Shown here: positions 1-12,257 of the stretch, one piece after another
Layout of the letters: every line of letters begins with the position of its first letter
Numbering within the stretch: position 1 is the stretch's first letter
Assembly (NCBI GenBank): GCA_030533445.1
Contig: CM060070.1
Location: forward strand, 22,921,501-22,985,500
Source: Cyprinodon diabolis
Taxonomy: Eukaryota > Chordata > Actinopteri > Cyprinodontiformes > Cyprinodontidae
DNA length: 64,000 nucleotides
Direction: 5' to 3'
Made by a program: the position numbers and the translations under genes
Notes under the pieces: generated by a model
What the model was told of the DNA's origin: nothing
Seen by the model: the letters and a program-made list of their open reading frames with translations, nothing else
Databases searched by the model: none

Positions 1-1881
1 AAGGCAGTGGAAAACACATTAGGGATGAAAAAGTCAGCATGTCCCTTCACCCAAAAACAAAGCTATTTGAGGTTTGTGGTACAATCACCGGAGGATGCCA
101 CTTGAATTTTCTCAATTCCAATGCTTAGTACTCCCTAGTCCTTAAGATGCCTTTCCTGGCACTAGTATGAAGTCACTTGAGTGAAAGCACATTTCTGGAC
201 ACTCTAATAATGTGGCTTTTGAAGGATTGTCTTTTTTGGAAGATGGTGCCTATATGTCGATTCCCATTGTGAGGCTCTGTTAGCTTCAAGAGGCTGTAAA
301 CAGTGAAAAAGTCTCTCTTTTTTTTTCATACTTATTTTTGAACCAAAACAATGCACTCATATTTTTTTAATTAATGAAAAATATTTGCAATTTGCAAAGA
401 ACATATAAAACTGACATTTTTTTTTTTTTTTTTACAGGATGTGAGTATTCTTATTTCTGGGCAGAATATAGTATCCAACCTCAACAATCACATACAGGAA
501 AAATGCTGTATGGGTTTGGATCTCTAATTCAGAGTTTTGTTTCCATCACTGAGAATGTTGGGCCCTAAATCTGAGAGCAATTTGGAAGATCTGTTTCATT
601 TTCAGTAGGCCAGTAAAACCAGAAGCAGCTGCTTTCAGTCCTTTATACAGATCTGTTGGACAGTTTCTTTGTCATTGAAGTAATCAACATATTTTTTTTA
701 CATTTAGTGAAAGATGGTTTCTAATGGATTTTAACAAAAAAACAGAAAGAAGTTTTTGTATAATTGGTGTCATGCAATAGGAAACATTGTTACAGATCTC
801 AAGACAGTTAATTGGTCCGGTCAGAGTCAGGGCTGTTAGCTCTCAAAATTGTCTGGTATGATTTTGGTCAGCTGTTGCTATAAACTGCCTCCAGCTTTAT
901 TTATAATGTTTTCTGAAATTGTTTATTTGTTTGACATTACTGTAAATACCCTCTTCTAAAAAAATTCAAGTCGATTTAAATAAAAAAGGATATAAGTTTG
1001 TGAAGCATGATTTTGTCCTGATTTGTCTGACAGCCCTTTGACTTTTTTTTTTATGAAGAACCATATAGGAACTAAATAGTAGAATACTGGTCATTTCAAT
1101 TATATGTCAGGTAGAATAAATACAAAGATAAAATTATGCTCTTTTGGTAGGAGGTGGTAGTCATAAATCTCAGCCAAACAGAGCTAATTCCACTAAACTC
1201 TGTGTATTTACTGTATGTAAGAATTGTATATAAATTAGGGTACAGTAATAATAATGCATTACATCCAAAGCAAGTGCACATTGTACTATCAAGGCATATG
1301 TAAAAAAGGAAATATGATAAAGCTTTTTTTTTTTTATTAGGAGAAAATATTTGCAAATCTGATAAAAAGAAGATAGCAAAAAAAGAAAAATACCTCAGCT
1401 AAATTTTGAGGTGACAGCATTATAATTCTGAATTAATTATAAATGTAAAAAGCCCAAACAAAAGATAAAACATAGGACATCAAAAAAGTAGGATCTCTCC
1501 AAATATAGCCTAAGGCCTTGCTATTTGAAAAGCATATTTACCATATTTGTGATTTTGCTTTGCTAATTCAAGTTTGTCATTCATGAATTGAATTTAAGAT
1601 TTTTGTACTAAAAAGAATTAGTGACCCGTTGTAGATCTGAAATCTAAACAACATCTTTCAGACCTACCTTCTGATGAAGCCTCTACCTTCTGAGCCACCG
1701 TCCAATGACAATTCTAAATATTTAGTAAACACCCTACAAAGACACACCCTATGGATTCACTTCTAACAGCTTGGCCTTCTTTCTGCCACCATATATTATC
1801 CTGAAAAAGTCCAAAATAACCGTTTGCATCAGAATTTTGCAAAAACATTAATGGAAAAAAAATCTAGTAAACTATCCTTTT

Positions 1882-1916
<35 letters not shown>

Positions 1917-3896
1917 TGTTACATAAATATTTATTGCATTCTTCAGGTAATATACATTACGTACTAAAAACTGAGACAGGGTGGTGTAATATGTTTTTTC
2001 CCCTATATGTATATCTTTGGTAGAAACAAAAGAATAAAGTTTGTTTTCATCATTATTAGTGGTTAAGAAATATTATTTCCCCTTAGAAGAGAGTGGATGT
2101 AGAAAATCTAAAATGTTATGTAACCAGTTAACATCTTATTCTCATTTAAAGTCATCTCAAAATAGCTACAATAGCTTAGAATTCTGAACAGTTGTTTTAA
2201 GGTTAACAGAAAAATGTAATTAACTATCATTTTGCCAAGTTTGGTTCCCAGTTATACATATTACTCATATGATTACTGTCTTTCATTCTATTTATTATCT
2301 TCTATTTTCTTCTCAGGAGCAATAAAGATGAATTTTTTTTCCACAATTTTATTCATACATCAAACAATAAATTTGTGTGTATTGGATGATCAATTCCTCA
2401 AAATGCAGCACTCATGAAAGACTAGCCTGCTGACATGATCTTTGGGGTTATTGTGAAACGAAGTAGATTCCTTTTTCTCTGTTGTGTGAATAACAAACTG
2501 CTGCAGTTTGTCCAAAACATTCAACATCAAACTTTCAAACTAGCCTCAGTGAATACAATCTGTGCTCTTCCTCGTGTAAAGGATGCTTTAGTGCTCGCTG
2601 TTGATGGTTTCAGGTAAAGCGTCATCAATCACCAGTCTTCTTCTGACATTAACTTTTTTGTCAATGCTACTGTCTCCAGTTTGTCTGCAGACTGAAAGAT
2701 TTGAGAGGCACTTTTTATTTGCACGCTTTTAACCGCTCTGCTGGGGTAATGGAGCTGGTTGTGTGCAAGCAATTAATGCAACCACAATGCCAAAAGTGGT
2801 GATTTGTCATACACTGGTGATGCATAATCATTATATAGAATGTAATGCTGCTAAACTACACAGCCTTTCGGTTGTTGTTGAAATTCTGTCTGTCTTTAGG
2901 TATCTTTATAGCCTTTCCCAGTACTCCCATTTCCTCATGCATTAAGAAAAACAAAACAAACAAAAAAGGAAGATACTTTAGGGTAATGTTTGCCAGTTTA
3001 TTTTCTACCTCATACTAGCTGCAATGGCCTTTCACTTAGACACCTCACTTATCCTCAATCTCTGTCTTTTCCCTCTCTAACTATAATTAAATTAAAGCTA
3101 TTTGTTGTCATTTCATAGTTTCTTACTGTCATCTATTTTGACATTATAAGCAAGTGTAGTGTTAATTTATCATACCTCTAATTTCAACTCCCCAGACTCC
3201 CTACCTCCTGTCTACTCTTGCCCTCAATATGAAGGCATTTCAATAGAAATGAAGCCCCTAGGCTGACAACCATGAGATTAGTATGAATGTATTACCCCCT
3301 TGGGTGCCATAGCCTGTAATAAGTTCTCCATTAATAGTATCCGTTGGGGAAAATTTGTTTAGGCCTTAATTACATATCATTAAAATTGGTCTTGATTCTT
3401 TGAGATTTAAGCTAAGAATTAGACTGCACATTTTCTGCCTTCTTTGCCGATGGCCAGTCTACAAATTTATGTTACTTTAATCCCTTTACTGGTCTGTTTC
3501 CTCATACTGTAAGTTCTGCTTTTATACTGTTTTCCTGTTTGTTGTGGGGAAAAAAACTTTCACTCACCTTTCAAATTAGGATTCCATATTTTTGGGTTAA
3601 AGTTAGTTGCAATACATTTTAGAGTGAACTAAATGTTAATCATTTTATAAACAATATGTCCGTCTATTGAAACATAAGATGAAGTAAGACAATATTGGAA
3701 ATGTAATCTCCTTATGCAAAGTGTACAATAACACGTATTTGGAGTTCCTTAAATATTTCATAATGTAAAGTGTGTGTAATACAAGTAACATTATCACAAA
3801 GACAGTGAAATGTGTTTAAAAGTTATTCAAAATAAGATAAAACAAAAACGCTGTAATGATTGAAGTTGAACTGAGTCTGGTTCTACATGTATATAT
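1..3896. other. AT-rich non-coding stretch, no gene seen
   Basis: This stretch is AT-rich DNA with many homopolymer T and A runs. I see no long reading frame with protein-like composition, no RNA gene and no clear transposon end. The open frames present are short and low-complexity. It is most simply intron or intergenic DNA. Confidence 0.6.
1880..1917. repeat. (TTTA)n microsatellite
   Basis: About nine uninterrupted TTTA units, seen directly. Confidence 0.9.
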
Positions 3897-3998
3897 TTAT
3901 ATCCATTCATCTATCTTCTTCTGCTTATATGGGATCGAGTCACAGAGGTAGCAGCTTCAGTATGGAGGCCCAGATGTCCCTCTCCCAGGCCAACCAAG
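3897..3998 (-). pseudogene. LINE ORF C-terminal fragment (distal part of split copy)
   Basis: Read on the minus strand, this gives a decayed C-terminus of a fish non-LTR retrotransposon polyprotein. It has the tract W-E-R-D-I-W-A-S-I-L-K-L-L-P, then a stop, then L-D-P. The family normally ends 'ERE/DVWASLL.LLPPRPDPG'. The upstream half of the same tail lies at 6896-7062, in the same orientation. The roughly 20 residues between them are missing, and nested insertions sit in their place. Strongly decayed. The family assignment rests on recalled family features, not a search. Confidence 0.6.
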
Positions 3999-4327
3999 AA
4001 ACTTTGACCCCATTTGTAAATGCAATATAAATCCCTTTATTGTCTTACAATGGGGAAATTTGTTTTCTGCATTTCGACTAGTGTTGCGCCGATGCCATTT
4101 TTTGGCCCCGATACCGATACCTGATACCTGGCTGTGCAGTATCGGCCGATACCGATACCATAATAATGTAAAATAATTGCCATCATGGCTTTGTCAAGCT
4201 GCTGCCTACCTTTGTGAAGCAGGAAAATATCTAATACAAAGTGAATCCAGTAGAACTTTTTGATAAAAAGTTCTACTGTATAATAAAAATAAAAGTTTTT
4301 ATTGCCTACCAGGAGTGGGTGACAATA

Positions 4328-4525
4328 CAGTGGGGCAAAAAAGTATTTAGTCAGCCACCAATAGTGCAAGTTCTCCCCCTTAAAAAGATGAGAGAGGCCG
4401 GTAATTTTCATCATAGATATACCTCAACTATGACAGACAAAATGAGAAAAAAAAATCCAGAAAATCACATTGTCTGATTTTTAAAGAATTTATTTGCAAA
4501 ATATGGTGGAAAATAAGTATTTGGT
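4328..4525 (+). repeat. Left terminal inverted repeat of Tc1 element
   Basis: About 198 bp, matching 5734-5932 in inverted orientation. It ends in AAATAAGTATTTGGTCA. A second transposase-binding-like copy of the terminal motif, 'AAGTATTTGGTC', lies at its inner end. This is the layout of long-TIR Tc1 elements with paired direct repeats. Confidence 0.85.
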
Positions 4526-4543
4526 CAATAACAAAAGTTCATC

Positions 4544-5566
4544 TCAATACTTTGTTATATACCCTTTGTTGGCAATGACAGAGATCAAACGTTTTCTGTA
4601 AGTCTTCACAAGGTTTTCACACACTGTTGCTGGTATTTTGGCCCATTCCTCCATGCAGATCTCCTCTAGAGCAGTGATGTTCTGGGGCTGTCGCTGGGCA
4701 ACACGGACTTTCAACTCCCTCCAAAGATTTTCTATGGGGTTGAGATCTGGAGACTGGCTAGGCCACTCCAGGACCTTGAAATGCTTCTTACGAAGCCCCT
4801 CCTTCGTTACCCGGGCGGTGTGTTTGGGATCATTGTCATGCTGAAAGACCCAGCCACGTTTCATCTTCAATGCCCTTGCTGATGGAAGGAGGTTTTCACT
4901 CAGAATTTGACGATACATGGCCCCATTCATTCTTTCCTTCAAACGGATCAGTCGTCCTGGTCCCTTAGCAGAAAAACAGCCCCAAAGCATGATGTTTCCA
5001 CCCCCATGCTTCACTGTAGGTATGGTGTTCTTTGGATGCAACTCAGCATTCTCTCTCCTCCAAACACGACGAGTAGAGTTTTTACCAAAAAGTTCTATTT
5101 TGGTTTCATCTGACCATATGATATTCTCCCAGTCATCGTCTGGATCATCCAAATGCTCTCTAGCAAACTTGAGACGGGCCTTGACATGTACTGGCTTAAG
5201 CAGGGGGACACGTCTGGCACTGCAGGATTTGAGTCCCTGGCGGCGTAGTGTGTTACTGATGGTAGCCTTTGTTACTTTGGTCCCAGCTCTCTGCAGGTCA
5301 TTCACTAGGTCCCCCCGTGTGGTTCTGGGATTTTTACTCACCGTTCTTGTGATCATTTTGACCCCAGGGGGTGAGATCTTGCGTGGAGCCCCAGATCGAG
5401 GAAGATTATCAGTGGTCTTGTATGTTTTCCATTTTCTAATAATTGATCCCACAGTTGATTTCTTCACACCAAGCTGTTTACCTATTGCAGATTCAGACTT
5501 CCCAGCCTGGTGCAGGTCTATAATTTTGTTTCTGGTGTCCTTTGACAGCTCTCTAGTTTTGGCCAT
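4544..5566 (-). CDS. Tc1-like transposase, intact, 340 aa
   Basis: Cut-and-paste transposase that binds the element's inverted repeats and moves it into TA sites. The N-terminal ~110 residues form a paired-like double helix-turn-helix. It contains '[20 protein letters not shown]' (24-43) and a GRPR-like 'RSGAPRK' hinge (57-63). The catalytic DDE domain follows: D153 in 'IIWSDETK', D244 in '[11 protein letters not shown]' and E279 in 'LNPIENLW'. The last two have 34 residues between them, the DD34E spacing of Tc1. Length is the family norm and there is no stop or frameshift. The start is chosen because ccaccATGG is a strong Kozak context, 44 nt downstream of a TATA box. The gene is alone between the element's inverted repeats. 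The intact frame and near-identical arms suggest recent activity, but this is not proof of function. Confidence 0.95.
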   Translation of the reverse strand: MAKTRELSKDTRNKIIDLHQAGKSESAIGKQLGVKKSTVGSIIRKWKTYKTTDNLPRSGAPRKISPPGVKMITRTVSKNPRTTRGDLVNDLQRAGTKVTKATISNTLRRQGLKSCSARRVPLLKPVHVKARLKFAREHLDDPDDDWENIIWSDETKIELFGKNSTRRVWRRENAELHPKNTIPTVKHGGGNIMLWGCFSAKGPGRLIRLKERMNGAMYRQILSENLLPSARALKMKRGWVFQHDNDPKHTARVTKEGLRKKHFKVLEWPSQSPDLNPIENLWRELKVRVAQRQPQNITALEEICMEEWAKIPATVCENLVKTYRKRLISVIANKGYITKY

Positions 5567-5609
5567 GGTGGAGTTTAGAGAGTGAAAGTTTGAGGTTGTG
5601 GACAGGTGT

Positions 5610-5617
5610 CTTTTATA
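5610..5617 (-). promoter_or_regulatory. TATA box of the Tc1 transposase gene
   Basis: On the minus strand TATAAAAG lies 44 nt before the ATG at 5566, inside the element and outside the inverted repeat. Position and sequence fit a core promoter. Inferred only. Confidence 0.45.
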
Positions 5618-5733
5618 CTGATAACGGGTTCAAACAGGTGCCATTAATGAAGGTAACGAGTGGAGGACAGAGGAGCCTCTTACAGAAGAAGTTACAGGTC
5701 TGTGAGAGCCAGGAATCTTGCTTGTTTGGAACT

Positions 5734-5932
5734 GACCAAATACTTATTTTCCACCATATTTTGCAAATAAATTCTTTAAAAATCAGACAATGTGATTTTC
5801 TGGATTTTTTTTTCTCATTTTGTCTCTCATAGTTGAGGTATATCTATGATGAAAATTACCGGCCTCTCTCATCTTTTTGAGTGGGAGAACTTGCACTATT
5901 GGTGACTGGCTAAATACTTTTTTGCCCCACTG
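5734..5932 (-). repeat. Right terminal inverted repeat of Tc1 element
   Basis: Inverted copy of 4328-4525. Differences seen are clustered in the outer 60 bp, plus one at the 'TATGACAGAC' / 'TATGAGAGAC' position. Confidence 0.85.
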
Positions 5933-6239
5933 TAGTTGAATAAACTTATGGCTCTCAAAATGGTATCGTTGCCCTATTTGTTGGTACTCGGCGATAACGA
6001 TACCACCATTTTAGGGCAGTATCGGCACCCCGTCCGATACTGGTGTCGGTATCGGTGCAACACTAATTTCGACCCATCCCCTTGGGGGAGCAGTGGGCTG
6101 CTATTGTGTGGCGCCAGGGAGCAATCAGGGGTTAAGGGAGGCTGTGGGGATCGAACTGGGTATTACAACCTTCTCAGAACAGAAGCACACTGCTCTTATT
6201 CACTAGGCCAAAACTCCCCTTTACATTTACAATACCCTC

Positions 6240-6897
6240 TGAAAACCAAACTGTGCCGAGTTCAGACTGAGCTTGGATCAGCCAACCGTGCCGAATTTGG
6301 TTCCTTACAACCATTTGCACACCATGCTGGCATGGTCCTCACGTCCTAGTGGTGATCTATGGTACTACTGCCCTCTAGAGGTAAATAAGCAAACCAACAT
6401 GGTGATGCCCGTAACATTCAGGAGGTTATCTTTTATTATCATTGTGATATTTCGTTGCGGAGAGCCAGGTGAAAAAGACAGCCTTTGGTGAATTTACTTG
6501 ACAGAGTCAACTTTTGGGTATTGGATGCGACAAACAATAGTCTAATCAGGGCTTATAGTTGCAGGACACAGCGACAGATGTTGAGGTTCATCACACTGCT
6601 AAGCATCATGATTGTCATCACTGGAAATCATGTGGCATGGTAGGGAAGCTATTTTTTTTATGAATGTCTGAAATTTCATGATTACAGAGGCTGACTGTAA
6701 GGAGATGACGAGGTCTGCTCATGCGCTTGTTGTTATCTGAGAACTGTTACAGTACCTAGTACCAGTTTAGCGCGGTTCGGTTGTGTCTGGCATGGTCCAG
6801 TGCAGTTGTGCCTGGCATTTACACTCAACAATTATCTCGGTTACCGTGCTCAGACCAATGTCGGCACAGATTCAAAAGGGTAGTGTAAATGGGGCTA
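6240..6897. mobile_element. Probable non-autonomous DNA transposon (unclassified)
   Basis: The ends look inverted. The left side has TTTACAATACCCTCTGAA followed by TGTGCCGAG. The right side, reverse complemented, has TTTACACTACCCTTTTGAA followed by TGTGCCGAC. No protein is encoded. Exact borders and target duplication could not be fixed because the left end abuts the SINE head and the right end abuts the LINE fragment. Confidence 0.4.
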
Positions 6898-7062
6898 TAG
6901 TCTCTCCAGGGTGTCCTGGGTCTCCCTCCGGGTCTTCAGGGATGTGCCTGGAACACTTCACCAGGGAGGCGTCAAGGAGGCATCCTTACCAGATGCCCGA
7001 GCCACCTCAAATGGCTTCTCTCAATGTGGAGGAGTAGTGGTTCTACTCTGAGTCATCCCTAA
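6896..7062 (-). pseudogene. LINE ORF C-terminal fragment (proximal part of split copy)
   Basis: The minus strand reads L-L-L-H-I-E-R-S-H-L-R-W-L-G-H-L-V-R-M-P-P, stop, then RLPGEVFQAHP, stop, and GGRPRTPWRDY. This is the familiar 'GHLVRMP....GRPRTRWRDY' tail of fish non-LTR retrotransposon polyproteins. It is collinear with the fragment at 3897-3998, so one LINE copy was opened by about 2.9 kb of later insertions. It contains stops and is dead. Confidence 0.65.
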
Positions 7063-10000
7063 CCTTAATCCTGAAAATTACTCCTGATCCTTACCCTTAA
7101 AAAATTACTCCTGCAAGAAGATGACATTTTTAATGGAAATATATATATTTTGTATTTCATAAAGGTGCAAGGTAGAGGTTCGACTCATAGGGGTCTGGAC
7201 ATTTTTGTGTGAAAGTCCATTTTCTCTTTATTCATGTTTAACTTCTTAAATTCACCGCCTAAAAATTTCCAATCTAGCTTACTGGCTGCTGAAAAAGCCC
7301 TTAGATATGACTCTGTGCCTGCATAGTCGTCTGTCCTGTGTGTCTCTTTTGCACTGCCTTAGACTAATGACCGACAGTACCCAAATCATTATTCTAAGGC
7401 ACAAAAAGACAAAAAGGATAGAAAAAGATGGTGGTTGGTTTTATATTTCTATCATTTTTTTCATTTATTTTGTTTTATTGTTTCTAAAGTACATGCTTTT
7501 GCAAGTCATGCTTCAAATTTGTTCAACAGTCAAAAGCTTAACCATGTTTCTTTCCATTTCCACTACTCCAACTGCTGTTAGACAGTAAATTTTGAGCAAA
7601 AAAAAGAACTTATGAGTTTTTTTTTACCTGGCTACAGCTTATATGTGATAAGAAATAGTGAAAAAGGGAAATTATGCACTAATATTTGCTTAAATACAAT
7701 GACAGCCTTTTAGGTATGGCACCTATATTTATATTGTAGGAATATATTATTAGGATTTTTTTTATATCTGTTTATATCTGTTCATTAAGTTTTGAAGCTT
7801 CAGAAAAAGACCTTTGTGAAAAGAGCTGTTGCAAGGTCTGCTGCAAAATATCTATTGAAATGAACCAAGTAATAACACTTGCATTACCTGTAGTGCATAT
7901 AGAAATGTTTATATGCTTTAATAACATTTAGTATAAGAGCAGAGGGCAGACAGGAAGATTATTCACATAACAAGCAGTCTCTTCAGTTGTCACTTGTAAC
8001 GTTTTCACAATTTAAACCAACACATAGCCAAATACCCTCCCCCTACCCACCTACCACATGCACAGCTTTGTTTTTATGATTTATGAGGACATTTCATTCA
8101 CTTACATTCATTTTATATGGCCTAAGAATCAGCGTTTTCTTCATCTAACCTAAACTGAACTCACATTTTAGTCCTAAACTTTGCCATATATAAAAGCTGA
8201 ATGTCCCCATATGTACCTGTAATGTAGGCTATTTTACAAAACACTTCCCCCACATTGTTGGTAAAAACCACACACACACACACACACACAGACTTATATT
8301 TTGCCTTTCTATCCAAACATGGACGTTGCATTAATTCCCATTCATTTCTAGGATCTAACCCTGACCCCAACATTACAAGAACATACTTAACTCATAACCC
8401 AAAAGCAAACGGTTTTCATAAACATCTAATATATTTATGCATGAAGATGTCACAGAAGCTATAATTATTATTTGTGATGCCATGACGGCCTTTGTCCATC
8501 TTGTGGGCATTTCAAAAAAACTTGTTCTCCCCTGCCTCTCCTGCCTTTGCTCTCCTTATAACAGGTGTTTCCAATTAATGTGCAGACTTCAAGAGGGGTG
8601 CCATGTGGACCTGTGCTAGATTCTGTTCCATACTGCGAGCTCTGTTTCGAGATTGAGGTCCCTGCTCCAGAGACCATTTAGTTCAGATCCAGATTCTGCT
8701 CTTGCTCCAAGGAGATTCTGTTTCCCTCTGGCTTCTGCTCCAGTCTCTGTACCAGATGATGCTTCTGCTTCAGACCTGCTTATTTTCTTTAAGTAAATAT
8801 CACTAACTTTTGATTTTGGGCCACCACCACTCTTTTTTGTTGCTACTCCTGAGCCAGAGCAGTAACAAACGATATACTGTAGCTATTAATAAAATTATAG
8901 TAAAACTGTGCATGCTTATTGACATGATAGTTGCAATAAAGTTGCTTTTGCAAGCAAACATTTACAATAAAAACAATGTCAACATTTTTATTAGAGGTTA
9001 AGTATATTGCAGGAAATTTGTCTTTTTGCCTCTGCTTTTAATGAAAATAACAAGGTGATATAAACCTCGCAATATAGCCTCCAGGCTATTTGGCAGTTAC
9101 CCACAAGTCTTCAGTTTTCTAAGCATGTTCTCATGGCTTGGCGGGACCGATATGACATAACAGCAAAAAAGTGTTTGTTTTTTATGACTCAAAATAAACA
9201 AATGTCTAAGAAAACTAATTTTACTATCTTGAACCGTTCAGTTAGCTGGTCTGTGGTGCAAAACAACACGTGAGGTACCAGCAGGACTGCACAAAAAGTT
9301 TTAACAGCATATAGAAAGATTAAATTCTGGTCACTCCATTCTGTCATTAGAAAGACATACTGTAGAATTATACTGTGATTTAAATATCTGTTTGTTTTTT
9401 GTGATTTAAAACCTTGCTATATCTTGGTAATGGAAACCAAACCAATGTATTTGTTAAAATGAACAACATAGGACATAAGAGATGTATTTGAAAGTTTCCC
9501 TATTTTCAGAAAAGGAATAAATTTTTTCTACTGACGTTCAGTTGATCATCTCCAATTAAAGTAATATATGGCTATATAATCAGCCATGGTGCACTTGATC
9601 CCACACTCCACCTTAATGCATTCATGGTCCAGTGACCAGAGCGCTTACTTGTTGGTTGTTGCTACTGCCTTTCAATTTTTCCGCTCTTTTTTTCTTTGCA
9701 GTTATTTGCGAATTTCCTCACTATGGGAGGATAATGTTTGACATTCTTTAAAGGTTGAATATGCCCCTTTTTTTTAGAAATTAGGCATGCATGTGAAACA
9801 AAATGTTCTCTTTAAAGGACTTTTGTAGCATATCCTCTCATTGCTATGAAAAAACCTGCTTTGACATAAGAATTATGTTCACCATGTGTTTGTAATTCAT
9901 GTGTGTTCACATACAGTGTTATGCAGTCCTGTTCTACAAATTACTCTCCAAGATGGATTGTATCGACTTGTTTCCTCTTATTATACCTCTCAAGGAGACC

Positions 10001-11984
10001 ATTGTATTTATAAGTAGTTTTTTTTTCATTACTGCAACATAATGGCTAAACTTTTGTGAAAAAAGTCAGGGCAATGGTAATTTGTCAAATAAGTTTTCAT
10101 CTTGCCATACAAGATTAATTTCCATATTCCATAGTATATCCCTGAAGACTCCTCTCTTCAGTAAGCAAGCTGCAGGTCAAGAAGGCATTCGGAAAAAAAA
10201 AAAAAAATCATAGAATATATATATCACAATATGAGACACAAGGATGAGTGTCCTTGTTGCTTGTAAAATCAGTTACTTTTTTGTAAAGAATAAATGCTGT
10301 TTAATTAAGGGAAAATAGGTCTTCAGTAAGGTTTTAAAAATTGCATTTTATGTCCCTGTCAACGTATGTTAATCACAACAATGGCTTTACTTCATAAGTA
10401 ATTTATCAACCACTTTGAGTTATTTCTCTATGAGCAACTTTCCACGGTTCCATGTATGTTTTAGCACTATGTATGTAAAGCCAATTACTGATGGCGCAGG
10501 TGTTATATTTATACCAAATAAACTGCCTGACCTATGAAGAATCAGGAAAATAACATTTATTTATCTTGGACACCATTAGATATGGATTTAGCCATATTTG
10601 TAGTTTCACAACTAGGGTTGTCTAATTCCAGATTTTTTTTATTTTTCTGTGACATGAATACCTTTAATAAAGGGTTTTGCTGATATTGCATTTAAGTTTT
10701 CAACTCCAATAACTTGTTAGAATCTTTGTGATACATATGCTTAAAATCTTAGTACTGGGGTGCTATTTATCTTATTCAACAATATAATTTTTGAAGCTGG
10801 AGGTTCTGCTTTCATAAGTTTCTTAAATATGGATTTTTGTTTTAATTATTTTTCTGGATTGACACATAAAGGTGCACCTAAAACAGACTTGAACATAACA
10901 TTTTACATTCAGCAGCATGGTGATGTGATAGGTAGAAGATGGGACAAGATTGCATTATCTAAAACAGTATCTCTTTCACTGTGAATCTAAGTTTGAATAA
11001 TATTTGCTAGAGAAAAGCTTATATTCCTACAATAAGATAAAACATCAATAAAATTTGTATTCACAGTTTTGCAAGCCAGTTTTGTTTACCTGTTTTTAGA
11101 ATGGGAGGTAATTTTTTTTCCTAGATTTGTTGCAACCATAGAGACTGCTCCACATATTAATAGATAATAGTCTAACAACAAATATTCCAACTTGAAATTT
11201 TATCAAAGGCGCTATATTTGATGATGTAAATCATCTATGAAATCAACCAGGACACGCCTTAATTATGGATGCCTCTTCTACCACACTTCCAGAATATGTC
11301 CATTGGATGTCTTGACTCCATGGCAGTGATTTTACTTTAACTACATTCAGTAAACTGCAAAAAGTTAATTTTGATAAATTTGACTTGAACATTGGTAGCA
11401 CTGTTAAAATGTGTGTTAGCCTACAGCTAAAACTGAAATGAATCACTGACATCAAGATTTTTGCCCTCTGAAGCACTAATACAGCACATACCATGCATTT
11501 CGTTGCACTGTGAAAATTCTTAACTAAAAACAAAACTTTACACCGAAAACTATCTTTTTGTTGAAGGTTCTTACCAATTCAACACACTCTCATTTTGTTG
11601 CAATGACAGTTTAGAGAGCTTATGCTATTTCTGTGTTTCATTTTAGGGCACACAAATGAAAACCTTATGCATCAGTTGAACCTCTCACAGTGATTGAGAT
11701 TTTTAAAGCAAGTGCAAGAATCAATTTGATTCTGATTCTTGGTGTAGAGAGTTGATAGAGAATCAATATCCAATTCAAAACAATTCATGATTTAATAAAG
11801 AGAAGAAGGGCTCAACTCAATGTGTGCAAAGGCATTGATCCCTGATCTTTGCCCCCTGAGCTGGACGCGCGGGCAGCAAGAGAGCAGCTGCGTTAATAAC
11901 ATTTGGTCCTGCAGTCGCTGAGAGAAGCCTATCTGCTGCTCAGCTGTCTATAACACTACATAAAGCAAAAGCTAATACAGTCTT
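7063..11984. other. AT-rich non-coding stretch
   Basis: No gene is recognised. A (CA)n tract lies at 8269-8290. Segment 8470-8800 has a different, C/T-rich texture with a TATA-like and polyadenylation-like end, and resembles an old LTR, but no ends or target duplication were found. The rest is AT-rich intron-like sequence with homopolymer runs. Confidence 0.5.
8269..8290. repeat. (CA)n microsatellite
   Basis: About 11 CA units, seen directly. Confidence 0.9.
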
Positions 11985-12140
11985 GGTGTGTTAGATCGGC
12001 AAGCATTAACCTGGATTGCACAAGAAACATAAATGACTGTATGATCTGGTTGAATTGTAAAGTGCCTTGAGATGACATGTGTTGTGAATTGACGCTATAT
12101 AAATACATTGAATTGAATTGAATTGAATTGAATTAAATAC
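11985..12140 (+). repeat. Dispersed retroposon 3' end with (GAATT)n tail
   Basis: The segment 'AAGTGCCTTGAGATGACATG ... ACGCTATATAAATA' is a recurrent fish repeat tail. It ends in a run of TTGAA/GAATT units (about 12103-12134), as expected for the 3' end of a LINE or SINE with a short tandem tail. No coding sequence is present. Confidence 0.55.
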
Positions 12141-12257
12141 ATAATTGAATTACATTACAATCTAAGCTAAATACTGTGATAAGAGTAATTTAGAGCTGCT
12201 TTATTGGATATTCATTTTTCAAAAACAATTTTAATCTAATTTATAGACATTTTATTT

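Larger units (their letters stand above)
4328..5932 (-). mobile_element. Complete Tc1/mariner transposon, about 1.6 kb
   Basis: Both ends read CAGTGGGGCAAAAAAGTATT inward, and both are flanked by the TA dinucleotide duplicated by Tc1/mariner elements (4326-4327 and 5933-5934). Inverted repeats of about 198 bp surround a single intact transposase gene on the minus strand. The two arms differ at only about five positions by eye, so this is a recent and possibly still competent copy. It sits inside a small hAT element. Confidence 0.95.
4079..6065. mobile_element. Non-autonomous hAT-type element (itself hosting a Tc1)
   Basis: The element begins TAGTGTTGCGCCGATGCC and ends GGTATCGGTGCAACACTA, inverted ends that match at 16 of 18 positions. 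It is flanked by a perfect 8-bp target duplication ATTTCGAC (4071-4078 and 6066-6073). Eight-base duplications and TAGNG-type ends are typical of hAT transposons. The subterminal DNA is packed with 'CGATACCGATAC' motifs on both sides. Without the nested Tc1 (4328-5932 plus its TA copy) the element is only about 380 bp and non-coding, so it is a MITE. The SINE copy at 12258-12420 shows the equivalent empty site. Confidence 0.85.
4028..6228 (-). repeat. tRNA-like SINE copy, split by a hAT insertion
   Basis: The two flanks (4028-4078 and 6066-6228) join into one repeat that also occurs uninterrupted at 12258-12420. On the minus strand the right part is the head. It has an A-box-like TGGCCTAGTGAATAAG and a B-box-like AGTTCGATCC, the internal RNA polymerase III promoter pattern of tRNA-derived SINEs. 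The left part is the tail, with 'CCCCATTGTAAGACAATAAA'. The interruption falls within the shared segment TGCATTT(C)GACCCATCCCC. Confidence 0.65.

Noticed and set aside
4917..5585. 222-codon open frame on the + strand opposite the Tc1 transposase
   Set aside because: Shadow of the transposase on the other strand; no domain of its own.
6140..6228. tRNA-gene-like A and B boxes
   Set aside because: Part of a SINE that recurs in the window. No cloverleaf with a paired acceptor stem could be drawn.
8470..8800. C/T-rich block resembling an LTR
   Set aside because: No TG...CA ends or target duplication found; kept only as a remark.
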